This document shows, in pieces, positions 1 to 8,036 of a stretch of 12,946 bases of DNA. The notes under the pieces are model-generated. The model ran no database searches. It worked only from the letters and a program-made list of their open reading frames with translations, and was not told where the DNA came from. A program made the position numbers and the translations under genes. Source of the DNA: Phoronis ovalis (taxonomy: Eukaryota > Phoronida > Phoronidae); NCBI GenBank assembly GCA_028565635.1, contig JAOXYB010041517.1, positions 1 to 12,946 on the forward strand, read 5' to 3'. Position 1 is the first letter of the stretch. Each line of letters opens with the position of its first letter.

Positions 1-11
1 GTGACATAGAT

Positions 12-77
12 GGCTTTACAACTAAACAAACTACATCATATGATGGGCATCTGTCTGCACCTGCAGACCTCTTGTTT
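12..77 (+). mobile_element. Right-hand terminus of a dispersed element, cut by the window start
   Basis: These 66 bases match 8037-8102 with four mismatches and no gaps. They contain the 12-bp palindrome CATCATATGATG (34-45) and a 6-bp hairpin GTCTGC-ACCT-GCAGAC (53-68). The hairpin stem is identical to that of the other copy while its loop differs. Everything to the left (1-11) is too short to judge. This is probably the 3' end of a second insertion of the intron 4 element. Confidence 0.8.
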
Positions 78-1207
78 GACAACTTGAAGTATGGAGTGGA
101 GTATCTTTATGGCTTTGTAATATAACATGGTTGTGAATTTGAGAGCTAGTTGAGAGCTCATATAAAAGTGTAGAATGTGCCTAATATTTTATGGAAAATA
201 GTCCCAAGGCGAAAACTCTTACCCTAAGAATGATGAAAAACTGATTTCTAAAAGTAAACACACGCACATAGGGTGACCAGAAATAAATGCTCCGAGTTTA
301 AATTTGTATAAAGTTTGATTTTTCAAAAAATATTTTCCGCACTTGAAACAAATAAAGGTAATTCAAGACTAAATAGGGATATTATGATATATTACAATTT
401 CTGAAAAGTTCTTGTTTTTTTCTTTAAAGTAAAAATTGTAAACTATAGCATTTTTTACATTTTAAACCTTAAAAAGATTTAGTGTCAGTTACATTTCCTG
501 ATATAAATGGTAAATATTATGAAATTTAGTACTTTCTGATGATTTAATTAGTTCTTGAGAAATGGAAAACAACCATGAAATGTTTTTTAATCCTGCTTGA
601 AGTGTTTGAAAATATCAAATAGTAGATCTGGAAAAAACCATTGTCAGCCTGGCTGAATACAGGGGGGTTATTAAAATGTATATATTATGTGCTGCAAAAA
701 AATGGATATGAATTAAAAGTTATAGACTCGGTCATGACATAGTCACATCCTATAGTAAATTTGAATTGAGAGTGAATTTAATTGAATTAAAACATAGTTA
801 AGAAATGAATGAATAAAAAATATGGTAATAATGTCACTAATAATGTGTGATAATCACATCTCCCTTCATAACTCTGTAGTTAAAAATATGTTTCTTTCAA
901 CAAAAATGATTTGAAACTGAATTATTTAAATCTTGCCCTTAGCTTAAAATTGTAACACTAAAAGGGCAGAAAACTTTGTTCAATATTTGAAAATTTATAT
1001 TCTCCATATTATTTTACATCGCGTGTGGTAAAAGAATAGAATAGCGCTGCAAAATTAAGTAGATGACACAAATAAAGCCAATAATAATGCAAAGAAAATA
1101 TGATTACAATTATTTTGATATCTCACTTTTCAAAAACTAGCTGAAATTTGTAACACTGTTCACTGAATTTTTGTATAATCATAATGAAGAGAGGTATGTA
1201 ACGGCCC
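78..1207. other. Non-coding AT-rich stretch
   Basis: No exon with splice signals, RNA gene or clear repeat is visible in this 1.1-kb stretch. It is presumably intronic, upstream of E1. A small palindrome TGTGATAATCACA lies near 846-858 and is of doubtful meaning. Confidence 0.5.
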
Positions 1208-1989
1208 CTATGTAATGCTGAATGGGTCTATGTCGGACAAGGTACTACACGAACGTAGCCCAGGTACAGTTGTGTATACATGAGTGTACCAGGACTTGTG
1301 CAGGTACTACACAGTGGTGCTCTGAGTCTCCACGAATGTACCTTGGATCAATAAAGCTGTTCTGCCATAAATCTGCAGGACCGGTTTTTTAGGATTAATA
1401 CACAATTTAAGAAACAACTGATTTTATTGTTATCTTTATCATAGTTGCCCTCAAACATTCATACATGATATTGTACAAAAGTTAAAAACTGCGACCTTGG
1501 AGTCCGTAGGTTATTTTTAGAACATGTCAGTCGCGTGACAAAGTGAGCAAGAAGCATACGATGTGGAAATTTTTTTTGTTCCCATTTGTAAATTAATTTG
1601 AAGGATTCTTGAGTGTTCTTCACTTATGGATATATAAAAATGACGAGTACTTCATTAGTTAAACTATTTTTAGTAATAAATTATCTCAAGATTTTTATTT
1701 TTTTTTTGATACTTTTTTTGCAGTTAGGATGCTGGTTCAAACAAAATGGTCGAAAACTTGTGATTACTGTCAAAAGCACTATACGTAACGGGACGATACG
1801 AATACAACTGTTTACACTCAATTATGTCGTTGTTTTTTTGTAGTTAATAAATTAAATATGGCATGTATTGGAATCGAAATGTGGTAATGTCGTAATAATA
1901 CATGTCTCAAAGGAGACAAATATCAGGGTACATTTATGAGTGCACAAGGTACCATTGTGTGTATGCATAAACCCATTCAGCCTATGTAA
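1208..1989. mobile_element. MITE-like DNA element with 16-bp TIRs and 8-bp target duplication
   Basis: Terminal inverted repeats are GCTGAATGGGTCTATG (1217-1232) and CATAAACCCATTCAGC (1966-1981), matching at 15 of 16 positions. Directly outside them lies the direct repeat CTATGTAA (1208-1215 and 1982-1989), with one extra T at 1216. The interior is 765 bp including the TIRs and has no transposase frame. Its longest open frame (1613-1843) is a low-complexity Phe/Leu-rich stretch and is not convincing. An 8-bp target duplication is characteristic of hAT elements (also of some others), but the TIR does not start with the usual CAG, so the superfamily is open. The motif AGGTAC recurs just inside both ends. 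It is non-autonomous and presumably inactive. Confidence 0.72.
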
Positions 1990-2681
1990 CTTTTTTGAAA
2001 AGATTTTACTTTAACTTATTTTGTTTACAAATTATGAATTTTTAATGTTTAGAAGTCATGGTTTTGCTGGATTTTGAACTGATCGTTAAATTTCAAAACT
2101 TCTAAACAGATAATTAAAAGTAAAATGTTAGAAATCTGAAACTGCTTTTTTTGTAGTTATATGTGAAGCTTATTTGTGCTAATTTTTGAGTTTATAGGTG
2201 AAAGGGGTTGTTGGCTTATATTCTTTTAAAAACTGAAATTTTTTAAAACATATTTTCCCCAAAATGACTTTTTATCAAGTTATATAACCTTATGATTTGT
2301 AAACTTTAGAGTGTTACCTTAAAATATATGTAGACCTCTGTAAATCTCCAGACCTTAATAATTCCTGGTTAATAAATTCCTTATTTACTATTCTCTCAAT
2401 ATGTCACATAAAGTAGATTTCTTATTGAATCTATAGACTAGAGGTAATCCTCTGTACTCTTATTATAGTGTTATTATGTAATCAAATTCCACTGGTAGAA
2501 CATGTATTGTTCAAAATACAAATAGCTGCAAAATGATGAAAGAAAGTATTTACTTAATAAGTCTAATTATTTTGCTTAATAATATCCTTTAGACCTGTTG
2601 GATACAATTTACCCTAAATAACATGCTAATAGTTAAATTATGGAATTATTAATCAGATTAGGTAACTTAACTTACCTTTAG
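1990..2681. other. Non-coding stretch upstream of E1
   Basis: AT-rich sequence with one notable inverted repeat (2046-2108, listed separately). I see no exon until the acceptor at 2680-2681. Confidence 0.5.
2046..2108. repeat. Inverted repeat, 11-bp perfect arms
   Basis: TGTTTAGAAGT (2046-2056) and ACTTCTAAACA (2098-2108) are exact reverse complements separated by 41 bases. Just outside the arms, TTTTAA on the left has a partner TTAAAA on the right with a short offset, so this may be a small fold-back element. Confidence 0.6.
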
Positions 2682-2762
2682 AACACATTTGGAGAATTCT
2701 TAGGTTTGCATTCCAGAGTTTTGCTGGCTATGCAGACAGACTTGTTTGCCATAGCTTCTCAG
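2682..2762 (+). CDS. Exon E1 (tentative): start of the first visible spectrin-like repeat
   Basis: This is a short 27-codon exon, fragment residues 1-27, phase 0 on both sides. The acceptor is CTTACCTTTAG ending at 2681 and the donor is CAG|GTTTGT at 2763. The frame is closed by a TAG that is the acceptor itself, so the open stretch fits exactly between the splice signals. The peptide is amphipathic (FLGLHSRVLLAMQ, then LFAIASQ) and continues the helix of E2 without a break. The HxxxLLAxxx pattern resembles what I recall just before the YxAMAxTL motif of CCDC141. Intron 1 would be only 109 bp. Donor position +3 is T rather than A/G, and a 27-codon open frame could arise by chance, so it is less certain than the later exons. 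A longer or different 5' edge, for example an acceptor at 2702-2703, is possible but would change the phase. Confidence 0.6.
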
Positions 2763-2871
2763 GTTTGTTAACATAAGTGTTTGTTTTCTACACATATATA
2801 TATTTGCCTTGGAATAGGGAAGGTTAATCCTGTATATATGTACACCTTACAAGGTTCTTGTTTAATTACAG

Positions 2872-3063
2872 GCAAAGCAAGATGAAATACGTAAGCTGTT
2901 AGCTAGTGCTGATGAAGCTGTTAGCCATCAGAAATCCTACAGTGAAGTATATGAAGCTATGGCGGATACATTAGCTGAAGCTTGGAAAGATCTCAACTCA
3001 CAACTTGAGTTAAGACGGCAGCTTCTTGAGCGAAGTGTTTCTTTCCACCAGACAGCTGAACAG
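2872..3063 (+). CDS. Exon E2: helices of spectrin-like repeat 1
   Basis: This exon has 64 codons, fragment residues 28-91, phase 0 to phase 0. The acceptor is TTTAATTACAG (AG 2870-2871) and the donor is CAG|GTAAAT at 3064. It carries the most diagnostic motif of the window, YEAMADTLAEAW at residues 54-65, followed by a charged amphipathic helix (LELRRQLLERSVSFHQTAEQ) that leads into the next repeat. The Y-x-A-M-A-x-T-L-x-E-A-W pattern is what made me choose CCDC141 over other spectrin-repeat families, from remembered sequence rather than a search. The frame is closed in the flanking introns, and codon-level sense is clear throughout. Confidence 0.92.
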
Positions 3064-3167
3064 GTAAATAATTTTTAGTAATGACCCAAACTTTTTATCT
3101 TCTGTAACACCTGGGACAAATATTTGTCTTGCAGCACTGATTTATTATGCTCTAATTTTGGTTTTAG

Positions 3168-3276
3168 TTTTCGCATAAGATGCAAGAAGCTGCAAGTCGT
3201 TTTCAGAATCTTCCCACAGCTGATGATGTTGAAGTTGCACGTCAACTTTTACAGCAGCATCAAGAAATGAAAAAAG
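3168..3276 (+). CDS. Exon E3: helix A region of spectrin-like repeat 2
   Basis: This exon is 109 bases: 36 codons plus the first base of a split Gly codon, fragment residues 92-127 and part of 128. The acceptor is TTGGTTTTAG (AG 3166-3167) and the donor is AAAAAAG|GTAAAA at 3277. It encodes FSHKMQEAASRFQNLPTADD followed by a second helix that is rich in Gln and Leu. Within a spectrin repeat this is the end of helix A, a short loop containing a Pro at about residue 107, and the start of helix B. Intron 2 before it is only 104 bp. The exon ends in phase 1, the only non-zero phase seen in this gene. The split G is completed by GT at the start of E4, giving Gly. Confidence 0.9.
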
Positions 3277-3882
3277 GTAAAAATTTCAATGTTTGTTGTA
3301 TGTTTAAGATAGGAATGAAGACTGTCACAATAATTTATAGAATATCTATTAAAAACTGAAGATTATTATGTATCATACTCCCAGTTAATTTTTCATGCAG
3401 GCATGATCACCAAAAATGTTTGATGTTCCACTATGTAGAATGCCCCAGAAAAATGCAACCGCACAACTGGCAAAATTCATAGCTTTGCCCTAGCTGAAAT
3501 AATCCTATCAGATTTTGGTTTATTTTACTTTAAAAAGCTAATATTAGTTTCCATCTCTTGCACAGTGGTTTCCCTTTCAAACAAAAACAACCAAACAAGC
3601 CAGCACCAAGGAGAAAAATTCATAAATTTAAAGTTTTTGGACTACTCCCAGCATGCCCAGCCTTTGCGCCACCACTTCAGTTACATCAATTGTGCCATTA
3701 AGCCAAATGGGTTGTCTATTAACTTAAAAGTTGTCTTAAAAGAAATAACAGCATTGAGAAAGTTATATAATAAATTTTTTACATTTAAACGGCACAGGAA
3801 TCAGCCATAGAATACAAACATTTGGTGTAGGATGGGGTTATCTGTACAAGCAGGACAAGTTCAATTCCCGGGGTTCAATTTC

Positions 3883-3916
3883 AACAATTTTGGAGTAAAG
3901 CTTACCCAAAATTGTT
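3883..3916. repeat. Strong intronic hairpin
   Basis: AACAATTTTGG (3883-3893) pairs perfectly with CCAAAATTGTT (3906-3916). Inside, GTAA (3895-3898) pairs with TTAC (3902-3905) around the loop AGC, leaving only A3894 bulged. That gives 15 pairs in 34 bases. The stem is too short for a miRNA precursor. Function unknown. Confidence 0.75.
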
Positions 3917-4148
3917 ACCCTCAGTGAAGTGCTAGGCAAGGTTTCGCAGTTTCCACCATATGACATGCAATGTACTGTTGAGAAAAAATATTATTGGCCA
4001 GTGCAAAAAATTCAGTGTAGGCTAGAGACATAATTATCTTGATATGTGACTGGAAAAATGTTTTATTGGAAAGTCAGGCAAGATATTTTTAAATATTTGT
4101 TACCATTGAAATAGATGAGAAACTTAATTGTGCGCTTATAGAACTTGT

Positions 4149-4167
4149 CTACTCCATTTTGGAGTAG
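4149..4167. repeat. Short perfect hairpin
   Basis: CTACTCCA and TGGAGTAG form 8 pairs around a TTT loop. The TTTTGGAGTA string also occurs in the hairpin at 3883-3916, so the two may be related pieces of one degraded repeat. Confidence 0.6.
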
Positions 4168-5316
4168 TAAATTTTGAATGGAAATAAGTTTTTTATTTTT
4201 GTATGAAATTTTTATGCATGTTGACTTTAGTAGTATATGTAAACTAACTTTGCCCGTTTTTTGTTACGGCACATACTTTTAACATAATTGTATTTTTATA
4301 ATTTGGAAGGCTACTCTGCTTATATTTTGATACCTCATCTGATAATAACTTTGCAATTAAATTGAAAAAATCTGGTATCAGTACAAACCAGTTAAAATTG
4401 ATTTGAAACATACTTTTATTATAACAATTACTTCTTAGAGATAAATTTAAAGTAAGGAATGTGCCTGTATGTATCCACAACCAATTTACAAATCAACAAA
4501 ATTATTATATAATACAAAACTTTTGGTATTTTCCTGCATAATTTAAATAACATGGTGACAGGGATGTGCCGCTGGCATGGGTTGCAAAAATATAGTCACA
4601 AACATATGGTATATGATGAGAGTGTATTTTAGAATTTTGGGTATAAGATAGGGTCGATATTTCGACATTTTTAAAATAAAAGTTGGTTAAAAAATTTTAG
4701 TGATATATACCCCCTAACCAAAATATAAATTAAAAAAAAGCAATAATTATATAACAATACAAATACTGAGTAACTTTTAAGTTAAAACTTAATGTAAAAT
4801 AATGAAGCTTATCAATATGGTAACATTTATTTAACAGAACAGGTAAACACAGGGCAAGATTAATTTTTGCAAAATAATAATGTCGTTTGTTAGTGCATAG
4901 TTGTGGATGTCAAAGCATGGTTCTGTGACACAAGTGTGTGTGTATGGTTCAGAACAACGATAGAGCTATCCTTTCTCAGGTGTGAATAAAAGATCAGAAC
5001 AATAACCCTTTAAACAATGTAGGCTGAAGAGAAAATCTTTGCAGATTAAACATATACCTTTCATAGGCTGATAAAGTGACAAAAAGCTCACCTGTTTTGC
5101 ATATTTACCATACCCTGTATGTAAATGGTAAAATTATTTACTCTGTTTGCCATTTTCTGGCTAGATACTCTTTCAGATGATTTCTCATTCATACAGTTGT
5201 TGCATAAATGCTATGGCAATGCAATGACAAGCTGTGTATATTTCAGTTAGTCAAGCAAGTGAACCATGCAGTGTAATTAAAACTCCTAGATACATAACTA
5301 ACTATGTTTTCTGTAG

Positions 5317-5561
5317 GTATACTGGAATCTTCTATGCATACATTGCATCAGGGACAGGCCTTACTAGACAGAATTCGTGAAATGGGAATGCATGCAGATG
5401 TGCAGAATCGTCACGCCACAACTGCTGCATGCTATGGTATCGAACATATGTTAGAAATATTACATGATAGACGTCGCCACTTGGAAGAACTGTGGCTGCA
5501 ACGAAAAGTTAAATTAGAACAATGTCTACAACTGTGTCAGCTTGACCAAGAAGTATCCAAG
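5317..5561 (+). CDS. Exon E4: remainder of spectrin-like repeat 2
   Basis: This exon is 245 bases: two bases completing Gly128, then 81 codons, residues 129-209. The acceptor is TTTTCTGTAG (AG 5315-5316) and the donor is AAG|GTACAA at 5562. Three segments can be seen. The end of helix B is HTLHQGQALLDRIREMG, then comes a His/Asn/Ala-rich linker, then a long helix C with ILHDRRRHLEELW (Trp at residue 187) and CLQLCQLDQEVSK. The L-x-x-L-W-x-x-R-K-x-x-L-E-Q arrangement is typical of spectrin repeats in the CCDC141, Trio and MCF2 group. An upstream ATG at 5304 lies in the intron and is not a start codon of the gene. Confidence 0.93.
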
Positions 5562-6084
5562 GTACAATAATGTTATGAACTATGTTGGAGAGTGTTTGAT
5601 GTATACTTAAAGAACCAGTTTAAAAAGTGCTAAGGCTGGTTAAGGTCTTTTGAAAAAAGAAGTAACTAAACGGTGACTCGAAAGAAACAGAACATCACAA
5701 ATACCTTTTAGAAACTGGTTTATCATATAATTTTTGAATTCCGTGCTTTGTACTTTGAGTAACATGGTAGTTTTGAGTTCCAAAATTATTGTTTTCTTAA
5801 CAACAATCAAAAAATAAACATATTTATATATTTTTGAGAAGTTGCACATACATATAATAGTTCCAAGATAAGTATGTACATACATATGATTAATATTTTT
5901 TTCTGTTTCTTTTTTTTGATTTTGACCTATATTATGAAGTTACAGACAGTTAAAGTTAGGATACAGTGTAATTCCTGGTGGTACAATCCTTGCCTTTGCA
6001 ATCAGGCTATCATGTGGTTTACATTACTGGTTTTACATTACCAGTATCTTGTTTCAAGGGGTTATCCAATACTTGAGTCATCAT

Positions 6085-6144
6085 TTGGCTCATAGACTGA
6101 CTAAAAATCTCTAGCTGATGTAATCCTGATAGTCTATGAGCCAA
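6085..6144. repeat. Inverted repeat, 14-bp perfect arms
   Basis: TTGGCTCATAGACT (6085-6098) and AGTCTATGAGCCAA (6131-6144) are exact reverse complements around a 32-base spacer. TGAGT just outside on the left and ACTCA just outside on the right extend the pairing with a 6-base bulge. It is probably a degraded fold-back element. Just before it, TTACATTAC is repeated directly near 6019 and 6034. Confidence 0.65.
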
Positions 6145-6545
6145 CTCAGATCTTTATTAGTACAAGTTGTAATAATAGGAATGTTTGTTTGTTTCTTATA
6201 TTTGAGGGTTGGCCTTTATTTGGGATAAGTATGATATTCTAAATAATGGGATTGTATTCAAAAGTAGGATTTTGTTTTGCTTAATAAGTTAATTTAAAAT
6301 ACTAGTTAAAAGCTAATATTTGAATAAATATGGATTTGAATCTAAACATTTGGCTATCTTTTTAAGATATAGTTTCTACTTAATAGATACTTGTATTTGA
6401 GGCAGTGCTTGTATTTTTATAAATAAACCCCTTAAAATTTGAGTTTCAGATCAAGGAATTGCAGGGTGTTTTTATGCCCATTACTATGTAATAGTGAAAG
6501 GGCATATAGTCGTAGGGTATGCGGCGGCGTATGTAACCTTTTCTT

Positions 6546-6871
6546 TATCTCGCTATAACGGCTTCAGCTTTCGTCAGATCATCTTCGTATTTGGTACAGG
6601 GTAAGTACAGGTCAAAGTACAGGTCAAAGCACAGGTCGGATATAATTTTGACCTCGATTACTTCCAACATGGCCGATTGGCGGTCATGTTTGTACCCGAG
6701 AGTGCACCTCACGTTGCGCCCATTTCGGGAAAGACGATTCGAAGGTGGATTCATGTAGGCCATGGGTTGGTGGGCGTATTAGGCCAGGTGATATTTCAAA
6801 ATGACCTTGAGAAGTAGGTCAAATGTTCATACGAATCTTTGACAATTTTTGTTGCGCGTAACACTTTCTTT
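6546..6871 (+). repeat. Monomer M1 (B type, 326 bp)
   Basis: Core TTGGTACAGG at 6591-6600. It carries the B-type features: GATTACTTCCAACATGGCCG, then GTACCCGAGAGTG, GTTGGTGGGCGTATTAG and a TGACCTTGAGAAGTAGGTCA block. It has a local expansion AGTACAGGTCAA repeated at about 6605-6635. It lacks about 15 bases (near GAAGCGATGACTGG) that M3, M4 and M6 have. Confidence 0.8.
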
Positions 6872-7018
6872 GTCGCGCAATAACTGCTTCAGTTTTTATC
6901 CGATAAGCTTTATATTTGGTACAGGATAACTACAGGTCAAAATGCAGATGGTCTGTAATTTCGACATGGATCACATTCAAGATGGCCGACTGGTGGCCAT
7001 GTTTGTTCTCCAGATGTT
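6872..7018 (+). repeat. Monomer M2 (A type, 147 bp)
   Basis: Core TTGGTACAGG at 6916-6925. A-type features are AAAATGCAGATGGTCTGTAA, TTCAAGATGGCCGACTGG and a short end at GATGTTAGC. It lacks the long B-type right half. Nearly identical to M5, 803 bp downstream. Confidence 0.8.
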
Positions 7019-7344
7019 AGCTCGCAATAATAGCTTTTGTTTTTGTCGGATCTTCTTCATATTTGGTACAGGGTAAATACTGGTCAAAGTACACATAGGA
7101 TATAAGTTTGACCCTGATTACTTCCAACATGGCCGACTGACGGCCATGTTTGTACCCGAGAGTGTATATTATTTTGCACCCATTTTTGGAAAGATGAAGC
7201 GATGACTGGACGATTCAAAGGTGGATTCATGTAGGCCATAGGTTGGTGGGCGTATTAGACCAGGCCACATTTCAAAATGACCTTGAGAAATAGGTCAAAT
7301 GTCGATGCGAATGTTCAACATTTTTTGTGCGAAATACTTTCTTT
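7019..7344 (+). repeat. Monomer M3 (B type, 326 bp)
   Basis: Core at 7063-7072. It contains the perfect 10-bp hairpin AACATGGCCG-ACTGA-CGGCCATGTT (7126-7150). It includes the full B-type right half through the TGACCT/AGGTCA block at 7278-7297. Confidence 0.8.
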
Positions 7345-7674
7345 GTCACGCAATAACTGCTTCAGTTTTTGTCCGATCAACTTTATGTTTGGTACAGGGT
7401 AAATACAGGTCAACATGCAGATCGTCTGTAATTTCCATGTGGACCGCTTTCAAGATGGCCAACTGGCGGCCATGTTTTCTTCCCGATAGTGCATGTTACG
7501 TTGCGCCTATTTCGGGAAAGACGAAGTCATGACTGGACGATTTGAAGGTGGATTCACGAAGGCCGTGGGTTGGTGGGCGTATTAGGCCAGGTGACATTTC
7601 AAAATGACCTTGAGAAGTAGGTCAAATGTCCATATGAATCTTTGATAATTTTCGTTGCGCGTAACACTTTCTTT
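7345..7674 (+). repeat. Monomer M4 (A/B chimera, 330 bp)
   Basis: Core at 7389-7398. The left part (CAGATCGTCTGTAATTTC, TTTCAAGATGGCC) is A type. From about 7485 (CGATAGTGCATGTTACG onward) it is B type, including the GGTTGGTGGGCGTATTAGG and TGACCT/AGGTCA blocks. The switch lies close to the shared ATGGCC hairpin, the expected place for an unequal exchange between an A and a B monomer. Confidence 0.7.
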
Positions 7675-7821
7675 GTCGTGCAATAACTGCTTCAGTTTTT
7701 ATCCGATCAGCTTTATATTTGGTACAGGAGAAATACTGGTCAAAATGCAGATTGTCTGTAATTTCGACATGGTTCACATTCAAGATGGCCGACTGGTGGC
7801 CATATTTGTTCTCGAGATGTT
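7675..7821 (+). repeat. Monomer M5 (A type, 147 bp)
   Basis: Core TTGGTACAGG at 7719-7728. It has the same length and layout as M2, with scattered substitutions, and ends at GAGATGT before M6. Confidence 0.8.
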
Positions 7822-8036
7822 AGCTCCCAATAATGGCTTTTGTTTTTGTCGGATCATCTTCATATTTGGCACAGGGTAAATACTGGTCAAAGTACACGTA
7901 GGATATAAGTTTGACCCCGATTACTTCCAACATGGCTGACTGATGGCCATGTTGGTACCCGAGAGTGCACGTTACGTTGCGCCCATTTTGGGAAAGATGA
8001 AGCGATGACTGGACGATTCAAAAGTGGATTCATGTA
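7822..8036 (+). repeat. Monomer M6 (B type, truncated at 215 bp)
   Basis: Core TTGGCACAGG at 7866-7875, with C in place of the T of the other five. It matches M3 up to GGATTCATGTAGG and then passes directly into the terminal 66-bp sequence, losing the GGTTGGTGGGCG and TGACCT blocks. Confidence 0.8.

Larger units (their letters stand above)
3277..5316 (+). other. Intron 3 (2040 bp)
   Basis: The donor is GTAAAA and the acceptor TTTTCTGTAG. It contains two strong hairpins (3883-3916 and 4149-4167). Open frames at 3565-3810 (plus) and 4244-4480 (minus) lack coding character and any recognisable domain. The remainder is AT-rich with no feature I can name. Confidence 0.75.

Noticed and set aside
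1350-1356. AATAAA polyadenylation-like signal
   Set aside because: It lies within the MITE-like element with no coding exon before it. AATAAA is common by chance in sequence this AT-rich.
1613-1843. 76-residue open frame on the plus strand
   Set aside because: It lies inside the MITE-like element, is low-complexity Phe/Leu/Ile-rich from T-runs, and shows no domain or splice logic.
3565-3810. 81-residue open frame in intron 3
   Set aside because: No recognisable motif. E3 and E4 join in phase across this intron without it, and its ends lack convincing splice signals.
3860-3890. tRNA-derived SINE B-box-like string (AAGTTCAATTCCCGG)
   Set aside because: It lacks the central GGTTCGA core, there is no matching A box upstream at the right distance, and no poly-A or simple-repeat tail follows.
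4244-4480. Minus-strand open frame of 78 residues
   Set aside because: AT-rich chance frame in an intron, no homology recognised.
5304-5316. ATG at 5304 as a translation start for E4
   Set aside because: The sequence before 5317 is a polypyrimidine/AG acceptor, and the Gly codon split with E3 restores a continuous frame.
6545-7879. Open frames (6545-6763 minus, 7299-7532 plus, 7655-7879 plus) in the tandem-repeat element
   Set aside because: The two plus-strand frames fall on equivalent repeat units and do not share one conserved product. No transposase or helicase motif is visible, so they are repeat-derived.
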